Source: Symsagittifera roscoffensis
Lineage: Eukaryota > Xenacoelomorpha > Acoela > Convolutidae
Length of the DNA stretch: 64,000 bases
Direction of reading: 5' to 3'
Assembly (NCBI RefSeq): GCF_963678635.1
Contig: NC_087064.1
Coordinates: forward strand, 84,313,847 to 84,377,846
Shown here: positions 54,364 through 63,227 of the stretch, one piece after another
How positions within the stretch are numbered: position 1 is the first letter of the stretch
Layout: each line of letters starts with the position of its first letter
The notes under the pieces: generated by a model
The model's input: the letters and a program-made list of their open reading frames with translations, nothing else
What the model was told of the DNA's origin: nothing
The model's database searches: none
Translations under genes and position numbers: made by a program

Positions 54364-55587
54364 ATGACAAGCAACCTGAAAAGGTGGATCAAGAATGGTT
54401 CTCCGGATAAAGGGGACCTCGAGGAAGACAGTTATCGTATCCTGAGACAGTACTTCATGCAAAAGGAAGGGAGGTTATATTTGAACAAGGACGGGATTGT
54501 GGCTTGCAAAAGAAGAGAAGAAGACAGAGTCCTATACAAATATAACGCGATAGTGTTGCCGCAAATCTATCAGACAGAACTATTATTCAGGTCGCATGAT
54601 CAGATGGGCCATCAGGGGATCGACAAAGTATATCAGAGGATTCTGAAGCGCTTTGAGTGGCCTATAATGAAAAAGGCATGCGAGAGGTGGGTAACAGCAT
54701 GTCTGTCATGCCAACAGGTCAAGGATCCAAGGAAGTTGCGATTTCCTTTACAATCGATCGAGTCGTCTGAATTCAGCGAGGTCGTGCAGATAGATCACCA
54801 AAAGATATGCATGACAGAGAGTGGTTATAATCAGGTGTTGGTCATGATAGATCATTTCACGAAGTATGCAGAGGCCGTGCCCTGCATAACTGCCTCGGCG
54901 GAAGAGACATGCGACCACCTGATCAATACGTGGATAGCGAGACATGGTTGTCCGATGACGTTTCAATCGTATAATGGAACAGCTTTCGTAGGAGAGCTTA
55001 CGAAAGAGCTTATGAGACAGTCACAGGTTGCTCAGGATCACTCCACGACGTACCACACCCAGGCGAATGGCTTAGTGGAAAGACAGAATAGGACATTAGT
55101 GTCGATGCTGAGAGTATATTGTTCCAGGTACATGACCGATTGGGACAGAAATCTTCCACATGTGATAGGAGCTTACAAGAGCACGCAACACTCCAACACC
55201 GGAGTTAGTCCACACATGATATTAACCGAACACGAGAAGTCTTTGCCCTTGAATTTCTTTTACCCAGCGTATGAGGGGAAGCAAACATCACGACAAGTCT
55301 ACGTATGGGTTGTAATTAAACGTCAACAAGAACTAAACGACTTGTTTAGACGGAACAATCAGCAGGCACAGGCAACGCAGAGGAAAAGATTCGATAAAAA
55401 AAGCAGCTGGTGGAAAAGCTTACTCGGTAGGAGACTACGTATGGGTATTTCAAAACGTTATACCACCGAAAGGAACAAAAAAGCTCCTAAAAAAGTGGAG
55501 GTGACCCTTCATGATTACGGAAGTGCACCAGGAGGGACCTTTTTACAGACTGAGTACCGGCTGAGCCGCTCACTACGAAAACATTAA
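54364..55587 (+). pseudogene. Integrase of element C with catalytic Asp-to-Tyr change
   Basis: 407 codons. The HHCC zinc region is intact (H-D-Q-M-G-H, A-C-L-S-C), the first catalytic Asp is at residue 144 and Glu at 239, but the second Asp is Tyr: codon 203 at 54,970-54,972 is TAT in F-Q-S-Y-N-G. The D-x35-E spacing to Glu239 confirms the position. After R-F-D-K-K an A7 run shifts the frame, so the last 65 residues are spurious; the GPY/F end lies in the other frame. It would be inactive. Confidence 0.92.
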
Positions 55588-55909
55588 GCCACACAACCCG
55601 TCGACGGAAGACTGGTGTATACCTGCAGACATGGAAGAAGGGGATTATCTGATGATGGACCCTGCCTGTGAGGTCAATGAGAAGGGCACCAGGGGGAAAA
55701 ATGATGGGAATGAGGTCGTACATGTAGGATCAAGTCCACCACTGGACCTGGATCCCAACGAGGTGATTGAAGCGGATGAAGAAACCTTACCCTGCGCAGA
55801 AGAGGACTGGCAAGATCCCGAACAGATGGAGGTCCCCAAGAAATTGGAACCAGACTCGACGGATGGATATTTTTGTCCGGGGAGTGGGGGTAGAACTTAC
55901 CCACACTGA
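55588..55909 (+). pseudogene. Integrase acidic tail of element C
   Basis: Open from 55,631 with M-E-E-G-D-Y-L-M-M-D-P-A-C-E-V and D-E-E-T-L-P-C-A-E-E-D-W, as in A and B. The B version goes on for about 40 residues more before the macro-like part. Here it is cut short at a junction bearing TTTTTGTCCGGGGAGT, the same word as the linker repeat. Confidence 0.7.
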
Positions 55910-56495
55910 AAACTTCATAATAAAAAAATTAAATATAGCAAGAGAGACAGAAGACTTAGAAGCAGAAACAGGCGAAAAACCTAAGAAACCTGACATAGGG
56001 AGGGTAGTTGAGTCATATTTTAACTTACCAAATGAATATTCAGGTAACATAATACTAACAGACAGTGATTTCATACTCACTAATAGAACATGTGCGATAG
56101 CAATCACAGCAGACATGAGTTTTAGGACAGCGTTAGCGGCAGATTTTAAGAGAGAATATAAAAACATTTGAGTTCCTATGGAAGCAAAGACCAGGGATAG
56201 GGGGCGTAGCGGCCTTACCTCCGGCGGCGTCACAGATACCGGGAAAAATCTATGCTTCTTGGTAACGAGGGCGACGGAGAAGCAGCACGTGGACCCGGAA
56301 ATCCTAGTCTTGTCCTTGACGAGATTGAGAGACTTCCTCGTGGAAATGGACGTGAAGGAGCTTTCGCTTTCAGTGTACGACCCGAACAGAGGACTACTGC
56401 ACCCTCGAGAACTGTACGCGCTGGTACACGTGATATTCTCTGATACTAATATACAAGTAAATTTACATAAGAAATATTACTTAAGTATAGGCTGA
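55890..56495 (+). pseudogene. Macro-domain-like segment of element C
   Basis: The first open part ends at 56,171 (T-C-A-I-A-I-T-A-D-M, A-L-A-A-D-F-K-R) because of an extra base before the codons for F-L-W-K. A second shift lies near 56,245. The last part gives L-C-F-L-V-T-R-A-T, a helix L-T-R-L-R-D-F-L, S-V-Y-D-P-N-R-G and V-H-V-I-F-S-D-T. Strand and helix order is as in A and B. No ATG precedes the domain. Confidence 0.55.
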
Positions 56496-56878
56496 GTGAT
56501 GGGCGTGAGGGTATTAGGCTAAAGATTAAGTTGTACGATATGTGTCATATGTATGTTATGTTATGTGTTATGTTATTAAGCTCTTGGGTAAGAAGGAGTT
56601 AAAGACCATGAACAACTGAATGACGATCTTAGGAATAGATCCAAAGTTTGGACTGTCCAATCTTAGGTCGAATTCCCAAATTTTAGAGACCGATTGATTT
56701 TAATAAATTTTAGGATAAAAATCTTCTTATCCGACTGTTTTTAAATAAATTTTAACGAGAAATTAAGGTGAAAACTGACAAGTGTGATGTTCGTGACTTC
56801 TTTTCTAGATCCTGATTGATCATTTAATTGCTCAATTGAGTCAAAGCCTTGACATCAAATCAAATCAAATCGAATCTG
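56496..56878 (+). other. Non-coding gap between macro-like segment and SGNH ORF, element C
   Basis: About 380 AT-rich bases with TGTTATG-type words and no ORF. It contains the acceptor-like box at 56,791-56,820. Confidence 0.5.
56791..56820 (+). promoter_or_regulatory. Candidate 3' splice site upstream of SGNH ORF (element C)
   Basis: GTGACTTCTTTTCTAG with AG at 56,807-56,808, followed by ATCCTGATTGATC, about 70 bases before the ATG at 56,879. It corresponds to the box in A at 4,630-4,660. B has the flanking words but no AG. Confidence 0.4.
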
Positions 56879-58412
56879 ATGGACAGTATCGAGAATTTCA
56901 ACTTCGATGAATTGATGGACCTGGCAGAGGCATATGTAGGACTGATGATAAATGCGATCTAGCGTCGGCTAATGGATCGAGACTTCGCAATGGAGGACCC
57001 AGAGGTAGTCATGTTGCTGACCGTCCTGATAAACATCTTGGGGCATGACAACCGTGGAGACAACGGATGTCCTTTTGATGGCAGCATATGGAGAGAGGGG
57101 AGTACTGGACTGCCCGAACATGAGAGTGATGAGGTGGAGAAACGGGGCTCTCTCAGGGAGTGACTTGGCGAATGAGCCTGGGTTGGGAAGTTCTAGGACT
57201 TACCAACCAGGTGAAATGCCTATGCCCTCCAAGCCCAAACCTGGGCTGACGAGAATGCATCAGGAGATGAGCAGCGAGGCTGCCTCGTCTGGTTCACCAC
57301 TGAGAGCAGCTGTGCCACCAAAGAGGGCGAAAGTAGAACAGAGGGTTCAGACGAACCAAACCATTCAAGAGCTGGAAGGGAAATATGATGTGATCATATC
57401 AGCCCCAAATCGCATGATAGAAATGGAGAACCTGAGACCACTCAGGGCAGAACTACCTGCGGTGTGGTCAGATATCTCGAACGCGATGAGAGGATTCAAG
57501 GACCATGCGCTGCACATGTTAGTGTTTGATGAGGTGCTGGGGTTGGAACTGTCCAACTTCAGTAGACAGCTCAAACTTAAACCGGGAATAGACGACGACC
57601 ATCGAGTGGTCACAGCGATGCCAAACGACTTATGGTTCCGAGCAATGGAAGTAACAGGTGAAAAAGCGAGAAGGAAGAATTCACAGGAGACTAGAGCTCA
57701 TTTGGAGGCGATGGTTTTGAGGACCAAACCGGAGGCCAACCAATGGTTACATCTAAGTCCTCGAGTAGCGACATTGGGTGCAGATGCTTTTGACCAAGGC
57801 CCTATAATGATGAAGAAAATCCATGCCTACTTGTTGAAGGAGGTAAACCTAGCGGAAAATGCTGAAGAAAAGACAGCTGAGTTTGTGATTAGAATGAGCC
57901 AGATTACCTTGGAAACCTTCTGGACCCAGGAAGTGAAGGGGGAAGAAGGCTTTGAACGAACAGATAGCATGCTGGAAGGGTTGGGAGCCGGATGGACCGC
58001 GTCCTTCTTGGCGAAAGTTTACCCGAAAATTTCCCATTACTTGATAAAGGAATTCCTCCAAGAGGTAGTGGAAATATCGATTGTGGAGCTACTAGCCTTG
58101 TTTGTGATGTTTGGAGCTGAGAGTTTTGTGAAAGGACCGGCGGTACTGCTCACCGAAGGAGTTCAGAACCTGCGGTTGGATGGATTTCTGACGTTGATTG
58201 CGATTACTCACGGAAACTTGGGAGGATTAATGAAACTGACACGTTGTCCAGAGCAGATGAAGGAAAGGGTGAGAACATTGGACATGAAGAAAGCCACGGA
58301 CTCTTGGAATAAGATAAGAGACCTGAGACACACTCTTATCCAATATCTCCTACAACAAAATCGCTTTGGAACGGGAGAAGATGAGACTATATATAGAGAG
58401 AGAAAGATGTGA
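56879..58412 (+). pseudogene. SGNH-ORF N-terminus fused to ORF2 middle by deletion (element C)
   Basis: ATG 56,879 opens the conserved N-terminal domain, broken by a TAG near 56,960 and a one-base loss near 57,055. From 57,045 a 455-codon frame is open: the rest of the N-terminal domain, start of the coiled coil (V-Q-T-N-Q-T-I-Q-E-L-E-G), then directly ORF2 from V-I-I-S-A-P-N-R onward. Compared with A, roughly 2.4 kb including the whole SGNH domain and the first 295 residues of ORF2 are gone, and the join is in frame. It ends at a TGA after R-E-R-K-M, one base out of register with the following ORF2 part. Confidence 0.85.
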
Positions 58413-60685
58413 GACGACATATTGGGGGCATGCCCCTACTAACCGATCTGTTCTTGCGCATGAGGACTGATCTTTTAGCGTTGATCAAAGGGGCCACGGA
58501 GTTCGTGACAGTGATCTATGGACCAGCAGTCACATTTGCGTTCCCTGATGTCAAGGTGGAGGCGTACAGGAGGTCGGTGCTGCACCTGAACCTCATATCA
58601 GCAGTGGACGGTAGTGCGCTGAACTGGTGTGAGCAGCACGTGTTGCGGAAGTTCATGAGCAAAGATCTGTTGTTTGCGAAAAAATCAGAGCCAGAAATGA
58701 CGGTCATCAACTTTGACGATCACTTCCGTGATAGCATGGGAGAAGTAGAAAGAGGACACATCGAGGTGTTTCCGAAGCTTTGGAATCTGAGACCCTATGA
58801 TAAAACGAATGGTGAGACAACCAGAGTGCCTCGTCTCACTGCAGCATATCACAAGGTGAGAGAAGAGACAAAGGATTGGGGTGATTACGAGAAGCTGCCG
58901 GAGGAAATCCCCGAAATCCCTCTGATAAGAATGATGTTGCTCGGAGCAGTCTCCGTGGTACAAACTCCTAGGTTGAGAGCATTTGAAACCAATGAAAGGA
59001 GAATAGGGAATTTCGTGGGAACGATGGATCCATACTTTGTGGGGAGAAATGCCGCCGTGTTACAATACACACGATTTGCCTATACGGATCAAGCGACGAG
59101 GAGACGAATAAGCAACGCCGCGACTCCCAAGCCTGGAAGATTTGACGAGGAATGGGCGGGATTAGGCTTAGGGTCTATGAAGATGAGAGGCAGGACCGAA
59201 CTGTCTGAGGCCTCCTTGATCCTGAGTAGTGTGAAACCGGAATTGAAAGTAGGAGGAACACTGCAGGCGAGAACCGTCTTAGCACCCTTCGGCTGCGAGG
59301 AAATCGAAGTGGTCCATGGAGAAGAGGAAGATGGATCAGCTCGTACACTGATCATACCGAAATTCCCGGAAGGGGCCGACAATGAAAAGCGAGGGCCCTC
59401 AAGCTCGAAGAAGGATATGTCAGAAGGAGATGACGGACAGGGAGGAAGCCGTCAAGCGGAAGAACCCATGCAACAGGATGCACGTCAAGCTGGTGGGGAA
59501 GACGACAGGGCATCGACAGGAGGAGTATCCAACCTGGATTTCAATATCTTCAGTGATCTTGAGAACAACGCGGATACGTTGGAGACGACTGAGCCAGCGG
59601 ATGAAGGAATTTCGACACTGGAACCTCCGTCAGCCTTTACGGAAATGAAACAGAATTTGCCGGAGAGCAGCTTTCCTGGCAATTCAAGAAACAACGAACA
59701 AAGAAGCCTCATGGAATCACCAAGGAGAAGAAGAATAGAGGGCTCAGCCAGAGTACCTTTCTTGGGAACGTTGCCCGAAGAAGAGTGGGAAGTACATCAT
59801 CGAGACCATGAACGTAGGACGGGATGCAGATTGGACAGAGTGGCGTTCATGGAAGAAGTCTGGACAGTGGTTCAGAGCTATGGGACCCAGTCCATTTTGA
59901 AAACAGGTCTCAACCGACCATTGATGCGGGAAGTCTTTGACAAACTTGATGAGTGTGAAGGGAGATTGAGTGAGTTGTTGATTGACTCAGCCACTGATGA
60001 AAGTGAAGCGAACTCTCCCATCAAGATGACACCGCAGGATGGTAAAGGAGAGGTGGTGTATCTGTCAAGAACCAGGAGGGGAATGATGCGATCCAAATTG
60101 GTGATTGATAAGATCAATGAGATGAAGATGAAGTTAGGCAGCGAGGTGATGCCGAGGAGACTAGGAACGACGAAGGTGGATTCAGAGATATCAGTAAAAG
60201 CTGTCAATTCAGCGGAACGAAAACGAGTCGAAGAGGCCATGGATTTGGGACAAGGTGATTATCAATTACCTGGCACGAACAGAATGTTGACCGATGTAGC
60301 GATGGTGCCACCCATTCTCATGGCAGGGATAAAGTCGACAGGTTACAAATCCAAAAGGAGTGACCGCACTCTGACTGGAGCAACCCTAGAAATGGAAATA
60401 CTTAGCCAATGTGGAGAAAGCACGATGAAAGACTTTAAACCATCTCCCATGAACCACGGAAAGGGAAGTGTCGCAGGACAACTAGTACCAGTGGAGTATA
60501 ACCGACTGCCAGTGTCGGAGACTGTGTCAATAGATGAACCCGCCGGTGGATACATGGAGATGTTAGAATATCGAAACTCGGCTAGAGGGTATGTGATGGC
60601 TCTCGAAGACGAAATGGCCATGGAAGGTTATCTGGAGACAATGTTGCGAGGCACTACCCTCAAGCAGAAGGCATATGGAACTTAA
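58409..60685 (+). CDS. ORF2 C-terminal two-thirds of element C
   Basis: About 758 open codons with no ATG at the start, because it is the continuation of ORF2 after a one-base deficit near 58,400. The first 190 residues match A's ORF2 to the left window edge (P-L-L-T-D, F-V-T-V-x-Y-G-P, F-P-K-L-W-N-L-R). Beyond that, residues about 200-300 are compact, about 310-460 are acidic, Gly/Ser-rich and probably disordered, and the last 250 are mixed charged helices. I recognise no family beyond the possible block-V-like motif near the beginning. Its stop is 12 bases before the next ATG. Confidence 0.72.
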   Translation: MRRHIGGMPLLTDLFLRMRTDLLALIKGATEFVTVIYGPAVTFAFPDVKVEAYRRSVLHLNLISAVDGSALNWCEQHVLRKFMSKDLLFAKKSEPEMTVINFDDHFRDSMGEVERGHIEVFPKLWNLRPYDKTNGETTRVPRLTAAYHKVREETKDWGDYEKLPEEIPEIPLIRMMLLGAVSVVQTPRLRAFETNERRIGNFVGTMDPYFVGRNAAVLQYTRFAYTDQATRRRISNAATPKPGRFDEEWAGLGLGSMKMRGRTELSEASLILSSVKPELKVGGTLQARTVLAPFGCEEIEVVHGEEEDGSARTLIIPKFPEGADNEKRGPSSSKKDMSEGDDGQGGSRQAEEPMQQDARQAGGEDDRASTGGVSNLDFNIFSDLENNADTLETTEPADEGISTLEPPSAFTEMKQNLPESSFPGNSRNNEQRSLMESPRRRRIEGSARVPFLGTLPEEEWEVHHRDHERRTGCRLDRVAFMEEVWTVVQSYGTQSILKTGLNRPLMREVFDKLDECEGRLSELLIDSATDESEANSPIKMTPQDGKGEVVYLSRTRRGMMRSKLVIDKINEMKMKLGSEVMPRRLGTTKVDSEISVKAVNSAERKRVEEAMDLGQGDYQLPGTNRMLTDVAMVPPILMAGIKSTGYKSKRSDRTLTGATLEMEILSQCGESTMKDFKPSPMNHGKGSVAGQLVPVEYNRLPVSETVSIDEPAGGYMEMLEYRNSARGYVMALEDEMAMEGYLETMLRGTTLKQKAYGT

Positions 60686-60697
60686 GCGTCATCCGAG

Positions 60698-62117
60698 ATG
60701 CAGGCGGAAACGATCGAACAGTTAGTGAGCCTTCCATGGAAAGCAGTGGTGTTGAAGTACTTCGAAGAGGAAATGAGGACTGCGCTGAGAATACAGGCTC
60801 TCATGGCAGTACCCTACGTAAGAACCGAATTACAACAGAGGTTCGCCTGGTGCATGATGGGATTAACTCGCGGGGAATATGACTCAGAAGAAAGGAGAAA
60901 GGTCAAAAGAAGAAAAAGTATTCCTGATGATGAACCTGAGGGATCTGATAATCCAGGAAGGAATGACAGTAGCGTGCGCGAAGCGGAGAGATGCTCTCTG
61001 TTTCATTCGATTCCTGATAGAGCAGATTTCAGTACCAGAATTGAACACCTGTGTCAAGATGTTGAGGGAGGGCGATGAACAAGCAAAAGGCTTAATCTTG
61101 CTAGCACTGCTGGAGATGCATCAAAGCAAGCCGATGAGGGTGAATATGAAAGAACCTGAGGAGTTAGAGCCCATGAGAAAGATAGACGAAATCAGGAGAT
61201 TTTCAAACAAAGAGCTGAGACTCACTAAAGAATCTATGGGGACACTACCGAAATCCAGTGAGTACTGTGGGCCGATCAAGAAGAAGTCGTACAGCTACGT
61301 GTCCGGAATCATTGGGATAGCGTACAACCCTTTTCTGAGTGAAGACATACGCGATTGCTTCTTCGATTACGAGCAGGCAGTGTTGCTAAGATTCTGGACG
61401 TCGAGGATTGTAACGATTAAGAGCGCTAATAATCCACAGACCAAATTGGGACTGGTCATGGAAGAAGAGGTGACTGCACGTTCCGTGCCAAAGTCCGACA
61501 AAAGAGTGGAGTTTGGGTTGGGATTCTCAGATGAACTACTGAGAACGACCTCGATGGTAGTGTGGGAACTGATGAGACCATCATGGTGTCCTAGTCCCAA
61601 TGCTGACTCGATATTACGGGCGACACAAGACTTGCGGAGGGAGCTGAATGCAGATTGTAACCTGCGTGACCATAACATCATATATAATGTGATTATAACA
61701 GCCTCTAGGAACAACGGGGAAGACAAAGTGGAGTTGCTTGGCTGGGGACCAGAGAACTGGGTCAAACCTGGTAGCTGTCTGGCGTAAGTCTGTGGACTGG
61801 AAGGTCACGTTTGTGGAGGTCTGGATTGTGTGAAAACCCTGGAGAGACAACACAAGCAATTGAAGATATTGTTTGGGAATGTCGTGATGAAAGCGAGAAC
61901 GGAAACGGAACTGATCGCAGATTGCCATGGAGGAACCGAGGTGAATCTAGTGACTGCACTAGGATTCTACAGCATGTTTGGTTCTTTAGAGTCACTATTG
62001 AATCTCGAACAGAGACATGAGATGGTCACAGCCATCAGTGTAGAAGTGTTCCCAGGAGTTCTGCAAACTGAGCAAAAGTACATAGGGAAATGGAGGGAAG
62101 CGAACGAGACGGAATGA
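60698..62117 (+). pseudogene. ORF3 of element C: unknown protein, one frameshift and one stop
   Basis: ATG 60,698 opens M-Q-A-E-T-I-E-Q-L. The frame changes near 60,905 (E-E-R-R-K-V-K-R) to the one open at 60,879-61,787. An in-frame TAA at 61,785 follows G-S-C-L-A, and the same frame continues with V-C-G-G-L-D-C-V-K-T-L-E-R to TGA 62,115-62,117. Joined in order it would be about 470 residues, largely helical. No motif is recognised. Two lesions in an otherwise continuous chain suggest a decayed gene that was once constrained. Confidence 0.6.
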
Positions 62118-62467
62118 ACATCAGACATAGTGGGTCATATTTTAGACCATCAGAAGCACGATATTTGGTGGGATCGACATTGGCTCCAATGTGCAAGAGT
62201 AGATACGCGGTGCATTTCGTAGCTGTGGATGTAAAGAGTACGAGAACGATCGTGGATCAAGCCTTCTCAGTGCCAAAGTGTGTGCGATTAACGAGAATGG
62301 CCGCAAAATCTTACGAGTTGCTAGGTAAAATGTTCTCAGCAGTTCCAGAGAGAGGAGTTGGAATCGATACTGGGAAGGAGGTTCATGGGAAGGTGAGCGA
62401 GAACTTCAGTGACTTTGAAAGACAGAAACCGAGAGAGGATCAACCGTTACAGATTACAATACAGTAG
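62090..62467 (+). CDS. ORF4 of element C: unknown protein
   Basis: 125 codons from ATG 62,090. A second in-frame ATG at 62,114 overlaps the ORF3 stop as ATGA. The composition is ordinary (S-R-Y-A-V-H-F-V-A-V-D-V, L-L-G-K-M-F-S-A-V-P). The family is unknown. The overlap suggests termination-reinitiation, as used by some retrotransposons, but this is inference from one copy. Confidence 0.5.
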   Translation: MEGSERDGMNIRHSGSYFRPSEARYLVGSTLAPMCKSRYAVHFVAVDVKSTRTIVDQAFSVPKCVRLTRMAAKSYELLGKMFSAVPERGVGIDTGKEVHGKVSENFSDFERQKPREDQPLQITIQ

Positions 62468-62777
62468 ACGAGAAAAATGAAGTCCACCGAGTGATGATGG
62501 AAGTGGAACCATTACTGGAAGCTTCGGAAAACGTAATTGGAGGAGCATCATGTTGACACATGACGAGTTTCCCTGCCACTGCTTGCTGCAGACCTGGTGG
62601 TATCCCGAGCGTAGTTATCTGGTGTTGGTCTGGGACTCTGGATAGCTGCTCTCCATGGGTTTACCAGACTCAAAACGGCCCATAACGATAGTGATAGTGG
62701 GAGTTATGATGGCGATACGATGGCTGGCGGCTCATGTGAGAGAAAACAATAGACAGTAGGCACCGACGAGAGAACAG
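62468..62777 (+). other. Gap with a short possible membrane segment
   Basis: No long ORF. Around 62,655-62,750 one frame reads D-S-K-R-P-I-T-I-V-I-V-G-V-M-M-A-I-R-W and ends at a TAG, a short hydrophobic stretch followed by basic residues. It might be a remnant of a membrane-anchored protein or chance. Confidence 0.3.
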
Positions 62778-63227
62778 TTGCAGAATTTGGATTGTCTAAA
62801 AGATTTAGATCTTTTTGAGACATTGTGCAAGATTCTAAACATTCCGATGGAAGTGAAAAAGATATGGGTAAGAAGACGATTGATGCCATGGTTCAGAGCT
62901 TACATGACTGCATGGTTGTACGAATATGCCAAAAAGCATATGTCGAAGCACGGCAGGGTGTACAGTGGATATCAGCTGGACATTGGAGCAGGAGCTTTCA
63001 AGCGAGCTTTCGTGACTGATCGGAATGCAGTGACCACCGCTGTAAAAAAAGTATTCAGGACGAGTGAACGTAGTGGAAAGGAGAAGGAAGAGATGTTGAA
63101 GGAAGATTTGGAAAGAAACGTGACGTTGTGTCTCCACAACAGCTTCTGCCGAAACAGAGAATCTAACGTTGATACCCTTACCTTGTTGCAAACAGAGGAC
63201 TGCTTCCAACAGCGTCAGAATAGCTAA
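62778..63227 (+). CDS. ORF5 of element C: unknown basic protein
   Basis: About 149 open codons. The first candidate ATG is at about 62,847 (M-E-V-K-K-I-W-V-R-R). It is Lys/Arg-rich with aromatic residues (W-F-R-A-Y-M-T-A-W-L-Y-E-Y-A-K-K), and a small Cys-containing part near the end (C-L-H-N-S-F-C). No family is recognised. It could be a genuine last gene or the remnant of a longer one, since only one copy is visible. Confidence 0.45.
   Translation: MQNLDCLKDLDLFETLCKILNIPMEVKKIWVRRRLMPWFRAYMTAWLYEYAKKHMSKHGRVYSGYQLDIGAGAFKRAFVTDRNAVTTAVKKVFRTSERSGKEKEEMLKEDLERNVTLCLHNSFCRNRESNVDTLTLLQTEDCFQQRQNS

Noticed and set aside
62640-62760. Envelope glycoprotein remnant
   Set aside because: A single short hydrophobic stretch without signal peptide, cleavage site or Cys pattern is not enough.
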